From positions 28,473,208-28,537,207 of the forward strand of contig NC_056035.1 of NCBI RefSeq assembly GCF_004379255.2: a stretch of DNA of 64,000 bases, given 5' to 3'. Below the pieces are notes generated by a model. The model was not told the DNA's origin. It saw nothing but the letters and a program-made list of their open reading frames with translations, and did no database searches. The stretch is from Salvia splendens. Taxonomy: Eukaryota; Streptophyta; Magnoliopsida; Lamiales; Lamiaceae. Both the position numbers and the translations under genes were made by a program. Below are positions 1 to 11,395 of the stretch, piece by piece. Positions within the stretch are counted from its first letter, which is position 1. Each line of letters begins with the position of its first letter.

Positions 1-4
1 AGCA

Positions 5-285
5 TGATTTTACGTCACTCTTGTTTACAAATACATCACTCTTATTCTGATTTTACTTCACTCTTGTTTACAAAACACATCACTCTTACTGTGATTTTAC
101 TTCACTCTTGTTTACAAAACACATCACTCTTATTCTGATTTTACTTCACTCTTGTTAACAAAACACATCACTCTTAGTTTGATTTTACTTCACTCTTGTT
201 TACAAAACACATCACTCTTAGTCTGATTTTACTTCACTCTTGTTTACAAAACACATCACTCTTAGTCTGATTTTTACTTCACTTG
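5..285. repeat. 44-bp tandem repeat array
   Basis: Six consecutive copies of a unit of about 44 bases (starts at 5, 48, 92, 136, 180 and 224) are followed by a partial seventh at 268-285. The unit begins TGATTTTACTTCACTCTTG and contains a second CACTCTT block, so it has an internal half-repeat. Copies differ mostly in the last 3-4 bases. The first copy is only 43 bases and the most diverged. The array starts at the window edge and may extend outside. Confidence 0.93.
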
Positions 286-1631
286 ATTAACGAAGAGGTG
301 GCAGCCGAGTCGTGGTTGGATGAACTAGGTTTTTTGAGCTTGCCGTTTTTCAATAGCTTCATTTTTTCCATGAGAGCGTAGGATCTGAGCGGGAGATCAT
401 CGAGAGCTGCTTGAATCGAAAGCCACCGCAACCGTCGTCTTCATCATCACCGACGGAGAACGAGAGGGTCGTGATCGGTTTTTGTTTGGATTGCTGAAAA
501 CTGCGAATGCTTTTGAATACAATGGAGAATAAGATCTGTACATTCCGAGCTACTCGTAATTGATAGATACTCTGTATTATGTTGGAGAGGCTTTTAAGCT
601 ATTTTCTGGATTGAATGGAAAACAGACCTGCAATTAGTTATAGAGAGAAAAGCAAAGTAACGCCGTTGATTTCATCAGAGCTTTATCAACACATGGACCT
701 CCTCCTCCCCCCCCCCACCTCATTTCCTCCACCATTTCCATTCGTCACTCTCTTTAATAACTCCAACTCTCAACTATGGTTAAAAATCAAATCTTTGAAT
801 TTCACCATGAATGAAGCTCGCACAAGTGTCGTGGCTGCCCGCACCATCCTTGCTAAATTTAGAACATTTCCTCCCTTTATAAGATCCCCACCTCTCCTTC
901 ACCATTATATTCCCTCTCTCTACAAAACCGAAAAAGGAGAGAGATTTAATTTTCATGGAGAGAAACGGCAATGCGGCTAAGGAAGGAAGCAGAGAGATTT
1001 CCTAAAATACCCCAATACAGTTTTTATTAACTAAAAATGTTTACTTATTTTGGTCATTGGATTAAGATAATGAGTGGCTGAGATTTGTTCTCTAGTTATA
1101 CACTTAAAATTAGTTATATCTTGATCACTACCCTATATATATATATATATATATAGTAGGATCGAGTACAAATTAGTAAATTAATGTTAATTAGGAGCAA
1201 CTTACCAAATAATCAAACATTGTATGAGTATTCTCAACCGAGTCTGCCCTACTTGCAAAATGTAATGTTACTAATATTGTAATTTTATTTTTTAGATATT
1301 ATTTAAAATTATATATTTTTTTAAATAATAATTATTTAATTTTTTTACTATATGTTTTGTAGTATTTTATAGCTTCGTCCCCACGAATTCTATTTTCTGG
1401 GTCCGTTGTTAGTTCTCAAACTTGCTATGGTATGAGAGAGACCAAGTTAACTTTCCTACCCTGACATCTAAATGAAAATGTTCGAATACGAGCATAATTA
1501 GGAGAATTGATGCAAGTTCAGGGTGCAGGAACAATAAAATTTTCCTTAGAATTTATAAGTGTTTACATGTTTCATCGATATCTGATCATAATTTGTTTTC
1601 ATCAACCATATCAGTAAGTAGTTAAATTGAG
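286..1631. other. No gene assigned; possible minus-strand short ORF and TA microsatellite
   Basis: No protein family is recognised here. On the minus strand a TATAAAG-like element lies near 870. Downstream of it, at about 545-380, is a short ORF beginning MYRSYSPLYSK that ends before sixty codons, and another frame at about 285-420 contains a plausible hydrophilic tail. These could be parts of a small frameshifted or spliced gene, but nothing confirms expression. A TA dinucleotide run lies at 1133-1155 and the remainder is AT-rich. The 121-residue plus-strand ORF at 615-980 is low complexity and I do not accept it. Confidence 0.3.
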
Positions 1632-1633
1632 TA

Positions 1634-1832
1634 CTTTTTATATCCCATAAAAATAATCTTCTTTTTTCATTTTGGTATGTCACACAAAAATAATTCACTT
1701 CCATATCTAGTAAGTTTTTTTCTCTTATGAGGTGAGCTTCATTCTCCACTAACATACTTTAGTCACTTTTTCTTTCCATCTCTTTCATGCTTTATCAATT
1801 TAGCATTAAAACTTGTGTTAGGACAAATGAAG
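1634..1832. mobile_element. Degenerate Stowaway-like MITE
   Basis: The interior matches the other Stowaway-like copies in this window, especially the one at 53303-53524: a paired 'phrase' ending in a TATG-type block, then TGAGGTGAG, then CATTCTCCACTAAC, a CT-rich stretch and GCATTAAAACTTGTG. TA flanks both ends (1632-1633 and 1833-1834). The terminal CTCCCTCCGTCCC signature has decayed. Confidence 0.6.
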
Positions 1833-1879
1833 TATTATTGTGAAGCATTACCACTTTTGTCTCTTACAAATATAATGAT

Positions 1880-2100
1880 GAGATTGCAAAACACCTTTCC
1901 AAAACACTTGAGTTTATTGCTTTAGTCAATATATCGGTCAATTAATCCTCCAAGTGGATGAAAGATAACTCCACAATACCGACCTCAATCTTCTCTTTTA
2001 TGAAGTGTATATATACTTCGACTTTTAGATAACTCCACAATACCGACCTCAATCTTCTCTTTTATGAAGTGTATATATACTTCGACTTTTCAGCCAAACT
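1880..2100 (-). pseudogene. Copia RNase H relic with 64-bp tandem duplication
   Basis: Read on the minus strand, this resembles the C-terminal tail of a copia RNase H: a HFIKEKIEVG-like stretch, then a segment like 'LEDQLTDILTKA'. A 64-base block is duplicated head to tail (1963-2026 and 2027-2090) with no visible differences, so the HFIKEKIE segment occurs twice. No LTR could be assigned. It may be an old fragment of a different copia family from the neighbouring Copia A. Confidence 0.6.
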
Positions 2101-2286
2101 CTGAATGGCTAAGTTGCCATTGAATACATTAACTTCTTTCCACATTTCTCCGGACTACACATTTTAGGTGGAACTCCTCGAGTACTTCTACGGCACCATC
2201 GATCATTAAATAATCCAACTAATTCAGATTTAACAGAATGAGGAGTTCCATGACTGGTTACCTCAGCTATCAAAGGCCGTGGAGAC

Positions 2287-2644
2287 ACTTTGAACCGAAA
2301 AAGATCAATAAGAAGAGGCCTGAAACGAAACATCGCGTCTCTTCACGAAGCATTGCGTCTCTTCCATTTCTTAACTGATTTTAACAATTATTAAGGAGTT
2401 TCAAAAATTACAAATCAGTCCTTCGACTATCAGAAATTATATTTTCGGATGAATTTTCTACACAGCTCGATCCCAGCCAGGGGCTGCCACCCCTTGGCGC
2501 AACTCGGGGGCACTGCCCCTCGAACCCCGTCTAATCATAATGAATTCAAACAAGCGTGCACTCCGCACTTCCAAACTTATATGATGTCTCATTATGATAA
2601 TATTGATCAATCAAGTTAATCCAATTACACTAAAATAACCAACA
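2287..2644 (-). repeat. Copia A 3' LTR
   Basis: Direct repeat partner of 7341-7701. It contains a GC-rich palindromic block (CAGGGGCTGCCACCCCTTGG) at about 2478-2500, seen in shorter form in the other LTR. The outer edge at 2287 is the limit of similarity, not a proven terminus. Confidence 0.85.
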
Positions 2645-3166
2645 ATCCTCCCATATTTTAGTGCAATCCTTGATTAACTAAAACAAGTCACCTCAAAATT
2701 CAAACTTTTGCATAAATGAAATATCGTGACGATTGAATTGCACCTTAGTACATTACACATTCCATACATTCGAATACCCAGGGTGTCTCTAAGGATTGAA
2801 CCCTGGGAACTCACAGTGAATACACGAAGATAATGTACACAAAAGTTTACATACGAATATGTTCTATCTTGACACTATATTTACTAGACTATGTCCTTAT
2901 CCTTCATAAACATGTCGAAACCAAGTCCTAGTTTCTTGAAGCAGCTAATCTTCATGCTTATATAGGTAGTTCTTTTATTCTTGCACCTACATATGCAATT
3001 TTTCAAAAGAACTATTTAGAATATATACATTCAACCTTCTTAACTTGTAGGTCTGAACACATACCTTGGGATGATTCTTCAATGTGTTCCAATCTCCAAA
3101 TATTAAGTCTTCCACATTGAATTCAGCATCTAGTTTCATACTAAATGGGAATTGGGTATCTTAATA

Positions 3167-6100
3167 TCAGAGATTTGTAGTGGACTTTAATCTCATCCCT
3201 ATAGCCGACTTGTGCACAAGATCTCTACTTAACCCTTTGGTTAAATGATCGGCTAAATTATTATGAGTTCTCACAAACTCCACAGATATCACACCATCCG
3301 TAATAAGTTCACGAATCATGCTATGTCTAACACCTAAGTGTCTTGACTTTCCATTATACACTTGACTATATGACTTAGCCAAGGTAGCTGCACTATCACA
3401 TCTGATAGATAAAGGTGAAATCGGTTTAGGCCATAATGGAATTTCATAAATTAAATTTCTTAGCCATTCAACCTCTTTACCAGCTGCTGCTAATGCCACA
3501 AACTCTGATTCCATTGTTGAATTAGTGATACAAGTTTGTTTCTTTGATGCCCAACATATTGCACCACCTACAAGACGGAATACCCAACCACTTGTGGAAG
3601 AATGATCTTCCATATTGGTAATCCAACTTGCATCCGAATAACCTTCAAGAACAAAAGGAAATCCAGAATAAGACAAACTATAATCCATGGTTTCTTTTAA
3701 GTATCTAAATACTCGATTCATTGCTTGCCAATGGATTAAACTTGGATTGTGAGTATATCGACTCAATTTTCCAACTGCAAAGGCTATATTGGGTCTAGTA
3801 CTAATCATAGCATACATGAGTGATCCAATAGCCTTTGAATATTCAAGTTGATTCACCACAACTCCTTTATTAGGCACGAGTTTTGCACTAGGATCAAAAG
3901 GAGTCTTAATTGGAGAACAATCTTTGAAATTAAAATTTTCCAACACCTTCTCAATATAATGTGATTGAAAAATGGAAATTCCTTGTTCTCCATGTGTGAT
4001 CTTAATTCCAAGAATCACATCAGCCTTCCCCATGTCTTTCATCTCAAACTTAGATGACAAAAATTCATTTGTTTTATCAACTTGATCTTGGTCAGTACCA
4101 AAGATCAACATGTCATCTACATATAGGCAAATGATCACCTCATTACCAGTAGTATCAAATTTACTATATATACACTTGTCTGCTTGGTTTAATACAAAAC
4201 CATTAGACAACACCACGTCTTCAAACTTTTGATGCCATTGCTTTGGGGCTTGCTTTAGTCCATAAAGAGATTTTACCAATTTACATACCTTATGTTCATT
4301 ACCAGGCATGACAAAGCCTTATGGTTGTTTCATGTAAATCTCTTCATCTAATTCACTATTTAAAAAGGCAGTCTTAACATCCATTTGGTGAATTATAAGA
4401 TTATGTATAGCAACAAGTGCTAACAATAATCTAATGGTGGAAATCCTAGCAACAGGAGCATAGGTGTCAAAGAAATCAATTCCTTCCTTTTGTCTAAATC
4501 CTTGGATAACCAATCTGACTTTATATTTGTCTATGCTTCTATCCACCTTCATCTTCGTTTTGAAGATCCATTTACTATCCAAAGGTTCACACCCAGGTGG
4601 TAAATCAGTCAGTTTCCAAGTATTATTTTGGATTATAGAATCCATCTCATCTTGGATTGCCTCTTTCCAAAATGCAGCATCCCTCGATGTCATAACTTCA
4701 TTGTAAGTCCTTGGATCATCACCAATATTAAAACAATATTGATATTGAAAGTTAATTTCATTCCTTGATCCTTCTACCAAGTACAATTGGAAATCATCAC
4801 CAAAAGACTTAGATTTTCTTGCTCTACTACTCCTCCTAGCCTCGGGAGGTATATTAGTCACTTTGTTAGTCACATCACGGTTACTAGAGCTTGCAATCAT
4901 GCCTCCAGGTTTAGGTAAAGACGTGAATCTATCATCATTGCCAAAATTAGCATCTCTTGACTCAATAATAGAGTGCACGGATACGTAGTTATTAGGTTCT
5001 ATGACACAGAACCTATAGCAGACAGAATTTTCAGGATAGCCAGGAAATACACAATCTATACCTCTTTGACCTATGGTTTTTATTTTGGGGTCAGTTAGTC
5101 TTACCACAACCCGACAACCCCAAACTCTAAGATAACTCAGTTTTGGTGGTTTCTTATGCCAAAGTTCATAAGGGGTTATCTTGTTCCTTTTATTAGGAAC
5201 TCTGTTCAATAAATAACAGGCTGTTAACATAGCCTCACCCCAAAATCCTTCACTTAGGCCAGAATAACACAACATTGAATTAACCATTTCTTTCAATATT
5301 CTATTCTTTCTTTCCGCTACACCATTTTCCTGTGGTGTATATGGAGCAGTGGTCTGATGTACTATTCAGGTAGATTCGAAATATACTGGATCATAATACT
5401 CACATCCCCTATCAGTGCGAAGAACTTTAATCTTCACACCATGATGGAGCTCTACACTTTCTTTGAAGATTTTAAATTTATCAAGAGCTTCATCTTTTGA
5501 ATGGCACAGATAGACATGGCAATATCTAGAAGCATCATCAATAAAAGTAACTACATACTTTTTATTACCAAGTGATGGAGTCGAATGAAAATCACACAAA
5601 TCACTGTGTATAAGTTCTAATACATTAGTATCTTTACTGATATTTTTATTGAAAGGTTGTCTAGTAATCTTAGTTAACATGCAAGTTTTACACCTTTCAA
5701 CATTCAACTCAAAAGCTGGTATTAAACTCATTTTCGACATATCTTTCAATCTCTTGTAATGTACATGTCCTAATCTAGCATGCCACAATTCTGATTTACT
5801 AACATGATTACTAGAACTAGTAGAAGTCATGCAAACAGAATTATTAACAAAAGAAACATTTAGATTCAACTTAAACATACCACATAGATAACCGAATTCA
5901 ATAAAAGTACCATGTCTTGACAGAATGTATTTGTCACTTTATAAAACTTGTTTATAGCCACAATTATTTAATACAATACCAGAAACTAAGTTTTTACAAA
6001 TACCAGGTACATACACAACATTTTTTAAAACTAAAGAGTTTCCAGAAGTAAATACTAGGCTAACAGTTCCTATTCTTTTGATTGGTTCAGTTGCAACATT

Positions 6101-6604
6101 GCCCATCTTCAATGAAGATCCATCTTCAATTGGTTTGAAATCCTTGAACACATGACATGTTGCACCCGAATCAACCCACCACGAAAGATCATCATCCTGC
6201 ACATAGAGTGCTTCAGAGATTATTAATGCATAATAATTCTCAACAGAATGATCATTAGGTACAGAAAATGAACCTGATTGTTTTCCAGGATCCTTGGATC
6301 CACTTGTGCCAGCCTCGTTCTTTCCTTTACCTCCACCGTTTCCAGACTTACAATCCCTCTTGACGTGTCCGGATTTACCGCACTTCCAGCACATCAGTTT
6401 AGGCTTCTTATTCCCAGCATTACTGTTGTTTCCTTGAAACTTTCGTTTCCCTTGAAATAATCGTTTCTCTTTACCAGTCTTGGAGGATTCACCCTCTTCC
6501 ACCATGTTCACAGAAGAACCAACCATTGTTTTACCATTACCGACAGAGCCTTTTTTCCATATCACGTATGGACTATTCGATTTGGAAGTCACTTCCAAGT
6601 TCAA
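3167..6604 (-). pseudogene. Copia A pol: protease, integrase, RT, RNase H
   Basis: One reading frame runs through the whole region, broken by three in-frame stops: TAA at 5939-5941, TGA at 5366-5368 and TAA at 4319-4321. In order there is a CCHC zinc knuckle (CWKCGKSGHVKRDC), the protease site WVDSGATCH, the integrase zinc-binding region (LWHARLGH with CKTCMLTK), the integrase core (HSDLCDF, FIDDAS), the reverse transcriptase with YVDDMLIFG, and RNase H with the STMESEF and SRHLGVRHSMIRE blocks. Each stop can be explained by one base substitution, because homologous protein resumes at once in the same frame. This is a degraded gene with no predicted function today. Confidence 0.93.
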
Positions 6605-7166
6605 CCAGATTCAACTCCTCCTTCTTATGTTTCAGATTATTTTTAAAATCCTTTCAGGAGGGTGGCAGCTTATCGATAATACTAGAAACAGAAATGGATT
6701 CATCCATTTTCATATCATATTGGGAAAACTGTCCCAATATCCTCAACAATTGGTTGTATTATTCCATGACAGACCTCGAATCCACCATTTTATAGTTAAT
6801 AAAGTTCCCAACAAGAAATTTCTTGCTAGAGGCATCTTCTGCCATATATTTGGCTTCGAGGGAATCCCACAACTCTTTAGCTGACTCTACGTTTTGATAC
6901 ACATCAAATAGGGAATCAGACATACCGTTTAAGATGTGACCACGACATATGTAGTCGTTGTTCTCCCACTTCATCTGCCTCCTTGTTTGTTCCAGAGTCT
7001 CATTCTCAATAGCCTCGGGCATGGGAGTACTCAAAACATACACGACCTTCAGATTCGTCAACATGAAATGCATCTTCTTTTGCCAACGTCTGAAATCCTG
7101 GCCAACAAACTTGTCAAACTTCGCGAAACCTTTCGTTGCTTCCTTCGCCGTTTCCTTGTTCGACAT
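6545..7166 (-). pseudogene. Copia A gag, N-terminal part
   Basis: The start MSNKETAKEATKGFAKFDKF begins a copia-type gag domain: a GQDFRRWQKKM motif near residue 28 and SAKELWDSLEAKY near residue 100. A TAA at 6759-6761 and a TGA at 6655-6657 interrupt the frame. Gag then passes into the pol frame through a one-base shift, most simply one extra base in the T6 run at 6551-6556 (A6 in the sense strand). In relatives gag and pol form one continuous polyprotein, so the shift is a lesion rather than programmed frameshifting. Confidence 0.87.
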
Positions 7167-7340
7167 CTTCAGAAAAAATTGATTTGATCTTTGTTATGGA
7201 GATTTACTGAAACATGAACAACTGGATATACTGAAAGGCAGGAACAACACTTTCAGATCAAATCAATTTGGTGGTTCTACCAATATTTGATCGGATACAA
7301 TTTAGGTTTTAGAAGTTTCGTATGTTGATTCTGCGATAAA

Positions 7341-7701
7341 ACTTTGAACCGTAAAAGATCAATAAGAAGAGGCCTGAAACGAAACACCGCGTCTCTTCAC
7401 AAAGCATTGCGTCTCTTCCATTTCTTAACTGATTTTAACAGTTATTAAGGAGTTTCAAAAATTGCAAATCAGTCCTTCGACTATAAGAAATTATATTTCT
7501 GGATGAATTTTCTACACAGCTCAACCCCAGCCAGGGGCTCTACCCCTTGGACCCCGCAACTCGGGGGCGCTACCCCCGAACGCCCGTCTAATCATACTGA
7601 ATTCAAACAAGCGTGCACTCCGCACTTCCAAACTTATATGATGTCTCATTATGATAATATTGATCAATCAATTTTATCCAATTACACTAAAATAACCAAC
7701 A
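7341..7701 (-). repeat. Copia A 5' LTR
   Basis: Partner of the repeat at 2287-2644. The outer end at 7701 is the clear TGTTGG terminus on the minus strand. A leader of about 170 bases (7167-7340) separates it from the gag start. A primer-binding site was not recognised with confidence. Confidence 0.85.
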
Positions 7702-7977
7702 TAAACTCCCAAAATAACACTACATAAAATCACGTGCAAAAAAAGAAATACCCGACTTAGATTAGGACAGATGGAGTAGTATGCATGCAACTTTATTCAT
7801 ATTCATCCATCACATATCGATGGCCATTTGGGATAAAAGTAAATAGTACTACCATGCAATTTCAAATAGAACAGAAAATGAAATAATGCTAGTAATAACA
7901 AGACAAAGATCACAAACATTTAGTCAAGTAATACAAAACATTTAGGAAAATTAATCAGCAAATTAAGTACTCCATCT

Positions 7978-8470
7978 CTAGAGCGCCGGGCAGACGAATC
8001 CCGGCGGCAGCTTGAGGCCGCACGTGGCCAGCAGCTGCAGCGCCAAAGGAAGGAAAATATTGAGGTTGAGAAGCTTAAGCCTTATTGTTGTGCACAAACA
8101 AGCCGCAGCCTCCAGCTCAAGGAGCCTTTGCAGCACCGGGCAGCATACGTTCTCCACCGGGTTCCCAATTCCCACGTGGACTAACCCTCCCAGTTCGTCG
8201 AGGCACAGCCCTAGCTTCAGGGTATCTATAGGGCACGTGCCCCCCTGTGGTGGTTTTCCTCCGCCCGGTGGGGTATAGTGAGGCTAAGAGGACGAAGGCG
8301 GGGGCATTGTCACCGGGCGGGTTTATGATTGGTGGAGTGATGGGCGGAGGTGGCATGATTATTGGAGGCACGGTGCCGGGGGAGGTTTGAGGGCAAGGGT
8401 AGGTTGGTGGGAATGAGATTAAGATGAAAAACATGCAAACATAGACCATTGCAAGGGTTTTTGAACCCAT
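7978..8470 (-). pseudogene. Hybrid proline-rich protein, frameshifted
   Basis: Encodes a small secreted cell-wall protein of the DC2.15/EARLI1 type (hydrophobic seed protein / LTP-like fold). The start at 8470 (MGSKTLAMVYVCMFFILIS) gives a signal peptide and matches the MGSK start of the paralogue at 28602. A short proline-rich stretch follows (MPPPPITPPIINPP). The eight-cysteine domain is complete in the other frame: TCP, GLC, VCC, ACLC, TCG and FVC, ending at 7978. The frame changes at about 8258-8285, most simply one extra base in the G4 run at 8270-8273. The family is normally intronless, so either this is a pseudogene or the sequence has an indel error. The first frame after the shift loses the cysteines. 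Confidence 0.85.
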
Positions 8471-8527
8471 GGTTGAATTAGGGTTCAAGGAGGGTTGGAA
8501 GAGAGGTTTTGAGTTTGAGACTTTAGG

Positions 8528-8534
8528 TTTTATA
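8528..8534 (-). promoter_or_regulatory. TATA box of the frameshifted proline-rich gene
   Basis: TATAAAA on the minus strand lies about 60 bases upstream of the chosen ATG. This matches the spacing at the two paralogues. Confidence 0.55.
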
Positions 8535-8980
8535 GATGAATTTGAGGCAACCCGTGAATGTCATGCTGTACACCAATAATGCAGCAATTTTCAAGTAAAA
8601 ATGTCTAGTTTTATATTTAAATTGATGAAGCATAATATATGATATACTAAAGTCCAACATTGACATGGAGTATAGATTTGCTAAAACAATTTTTTGGTAG
8701 AACACACTAGATGTTTTTAGGTTTTTATCTTAATTAAAATGTTTTGATCAACATTAAATGGTCTTCTAAAAAAAATTAATGATCAATTGCGTTCAACTTA
8801 ATTGATGAGTGCAATATGGATCAAATCATTTTTTCTAGCATCAAAAGCTAATACACTTAAAATGTGTAGTACTACCAAATAGGTATTTTATTTAAATGTA
8901 CAAGACTAATTTTAGATTTTAAAATGTGGTTGTATAGTTAAATTTTTTTACGTAACCATTTAATTTGGATTAAAAAAATA

Positions 8981-9168
8981 CTTCTTCCGTCCCATGAAAT
9001 TAGGGATATTTGGGATGTCATGATAATTAATGCATAATTAATAAAATAAGAAAGACAAGGTGAATGATAATTAAAGTAGACTTAGTGGATAGTAAGGAAA
9101 TTTTCTATAAATGAAATGGACTATTTTTATGGAACAGGCATAAAAGGAAAATGTCCCTGGAACAGAAG
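8981..9168. mobile_element. Stowaway-like MITE
   Basis: The terminal CTTCTTCCGTCCC-like sequence at 8981 is matched by an inverted but decayed end (CCTGGAACAGAAG), with TA on both sides. The interior contains AAAGTAGACTTAGTGGATAG, shared with the copy at 43158-43401. Confidence 0.7.
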
Positions 9169-9216
9169 TATTGTTTAGGATTAAAAGTTAATTTAGTTGA
9201 TGTTAATGTTAATGTA

Positions 9217-9647
9217 TGTTTAAATCTATTAAATATTGTCACACATTAACTTGATGATCCTATCTCATTTATATAAGAATGAATAATTCTCCTCCGATAT
9301 GAGCCCTTTTAAGGGGGTGAGTGGCCCATTTCTAATATGGTATTAGAGCGGGCCCAAGTCGATGATGAATTTTCTTTAACTCTTATCTACTTTACGAGTG
9401 GAAGTCAGATATTAATTCCGACCCACATCGATGATGGTTCTTCTCTTGTCTTGCCTACTGACGTGATGGAAGTGTGATGTGTCATTCCGGTCCACATGTG
9501 CGGGAGGCGTGTTAAAATCTATTGAATATTGTCCCACATCAACAGATCGACTTAATGATGATCTTATCTCATCTACATATATAAGACTGAATAACTCGCC
9601 CTCATTATGAGGTCTTTTAAGGGGGTTAGTGACTCATTTCTAATAAT
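9217..9647 (+). mobile_element. TRIM: miniature LTR retrotransposon
   Basis: This is a complete element of about 430 bases. LTR 1 (9217-9337) and LTR 2 (9510-9647) both start TGTT(T/A)AAATCTATT and end at TTCTAATA. Directly after LTR 1 comes TGGTATTAGAGCGGG (from 9338), one base from the classic initiator-tRNA-Met primer-binding site TGGTATCAGAGC. Directly before LTR 2 is the purine tract GCGGGAGGCG. The 5-base target duplication ATGTA is exact (9212-9216 and 9648-9652). There is no coding capacity, so it needs enzymes from another element. The LTRs lack a 5S-rRNA-like segment, which argues against Cassandra. Confidence 0.88.
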
Positions 9648-9652
9648 ATGTA

Positions 9653-10071
9653 AGGACCAAAAAATTATTTTGAATAAATATACTGAACAAATTTTCAACT
9701 CTAGTGTACTGTGTATATATATTTATATATCGTGTGGACAAATGAAACCAATTTAAAATTAGAAGACATAGCTAACTACAAAAACCTTTATTTTATGGGT
9801 ACTAGTTTATATTATTGATGAAGTGCTATTGGATTCAACATAAATATTATACCAAATTATGATATATTATTATGTTATTATTATTATTGAAATGAAAGGA
9901 ATATATATGGGAAAAGATGTGACATTGAAAATCTCAAGATTGTAGCGTGGCAAAGAATGATTAATTCTTGAAAGAAATGGAAGTTCGATATTGATGAAAA
10001 ACAGATTGTCGAAAAGTGATATATCATAAAATTAAAATAAAGATTTTGGAAGGTTGTGAAATTGGGTGATT
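9653..10071. other. AT-rich spacer, nothing recognised
   Basis: This is the interval between the TRIM and Copia B. I see no ORF, repeat pair or structural RNA that can be supported. Confidence 0.6.
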
Positions 10072-10076
10072 GCGAA

Positions 10077-10412
10077 TGTGGAATTAAATCAACTGCATCG
10101 AATTATTTGCTACTTGTTTGCTACTTATTAAGCTGAAATTGTTTGTTACTTGATCAAGCTGAAATAATTCAGCAACCGTTGGATCACGTTCATCGTGCAA
10201 GATTAAATCACAGCCGTTCAATTAGATTCGACCGTTGGATATTAGAAGCTTTAAATAGTTTGTTAAAGTTGTTGAAAATATAGTTAGTTGATTCATTAGT
10301 CTTCTTCCGAGAGCTTGAATAAAATCTTCACTCAAGAATTCTCCAACCATCTCTCTCGATCAAGCACACATACTCACACACGCACATTCGAGATTCTTCG
10401 CAAAAACTTACA
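10077..10412 (+). repeat. Copia B 5' LTR
   Basis: Starts TGTGGAATT and ends AACTTACA. Compared with the 3' LTR it lacks about 8 bases near its start and has about 10 extra bases around 10113 (a duplicated TTGCTACTT). A TTTAAATAG stretch near 10249 may be the TATA region. Confidence 0.92.
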
Positions 10413-10414
10413 AT

Positions 10415-10432
10415 TGGCCCCGTCTGTGGGAA
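10415..10432 (+). other. Copia B primer-binding site
   Basis: TGGCCCCGTCTGTGGGAA begins three bases after the 5' LTR. Copia C carries the same site with GGCGCC instead of GGCCCC. I do not assign the tRNA. Confidence 0.75.
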
Positions 10433-10477
10433 TCTTTGAGTTGATCTTGCGAAGAGGAATCGAATCTGCCAACTGGA

Positions 10478-11395
10478 ATGGTTGCGAGGTTTGAGGTGGA
10501 GAAATTTACGGGCAAGAATGATTTCGCACTTTGGAAAATGAAGATGCGAGCCAAAGAAAAGGAAGCAGGGGATGAAGATCTTGATGAGAAGGTGGTTCAA
10601 CAACGTGCAGAGATTGAAGCAAAGGCCTATAGCACGATTGTTCTTTGCCTTGGAGATAAGGTACTGCGAGAGATCGCAAGGGAGAAAATGGCTGCAGGTA
10701 TAATGGCTAAATTGGAAGATTTGTATCTTACTAAATCGCTTGCAAATAGATTGATTATGAAGCAGCGATTGTATTCTTATAAGTTCTTGGAGGGAAAAGG
10801 AGTGTTAGAACAGCTGGAGGATTTTAATAAAATCATTGATGATCTGGATAATATAGATGTGTCGATTGGTGATGAGGATAAGGCGATTCTGTTATTGAAT
10901 GCGCTCCCATCAAGTTATGATCAACTTCGTGATGCTATCTTGTATGGGCGTGAGAGGATTGTGACATTCCTTGAAGTGCAGACGGCCTTGATATCAAAGG
11001 AGCTGCAGAATGTTGAGATGAAGTTAGGAAATCCAGTCTCTGAAAGCTTGAATGTGAAGAAGTTCAAGGGCAAGAAACCATACAAGAAACCAACTGATGC
11101 TCCCAAGTTTATTCAGAATGAACAAAAGAAAACACGCTCTTTCCATTGGTGCAAGAAACCGAGACACCTCAAGAAGGATTGCTATGCTTGGAAGAAGAAG
11201 CAGCAAGAATGTGGGGGGAAGGTTGTAAATTCAATCGAAGAAGTTGATGAGTGTGAGCTTCCAGTGGCTCTAAATGTTACAGACAAGAAGGAGAATGGTT
11301 CTTGGATTATGGACTCGGGTTGTAGCTTCCATATGAGCCATAATCTGTCTTGGTTTGAAGATTTGAAGGAGACCTCAGGATCTGTCATTCTGGAA
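10478..11395 (+). pseudogene. Copia B gag and protease start
   Basis: The gag domain opens with FEVEKFTGKNDFALWKMKM, nearly the same as Copia C, so the two belong to the same lineage. About 20 residues after KMKMRA seem to be deleted compared with C. The zinc knuckle is broken: the first cysteine of the CCHC box is missing (FHWCKKPRHLKKDC). The protease motif IMDSGCSFHM is present. A one-base deletion at about 11392-11396 then moves the rest of pol to another frame. Confidence 0.88.

Larger units (their letters stand above)
2287..7701 (-). mobile_element. Copia A, decayed Ty1/copia LTR retrotransposon
   Basis: Two direct repeats of about 360 bases (2287-2644 and 7341-7701) flank gag and pol genes in the copia order gag, protease, integrase, reverse transcriptase, RNase H. 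On the minus strand the LTR opens TGTTGGTTATTTTAG, preceded at the 3' LTR by a purine-rich tract. The opposite LTR boundary is unclear because neither copy shows a clean CA end, and I found no matching target duplication. The LTRs differ at many positions and the coding region carries at least five stops and one frameshift, so this is an old, inactive copy. The 524 bases between the 3' LTR and pol are non-coding. Confidence 0.92.

Noticed and set aside
615..980. 121-codon plus-strand ORF
   Set aside because: Includes a C run translated as prolines and has no domain, splice context or homologous look.
9217..9647. Cassandra-type TRIM
   Set aside because: The LTRs contain no 5S rRNA-like promoter sequence, which defines Cassandra.
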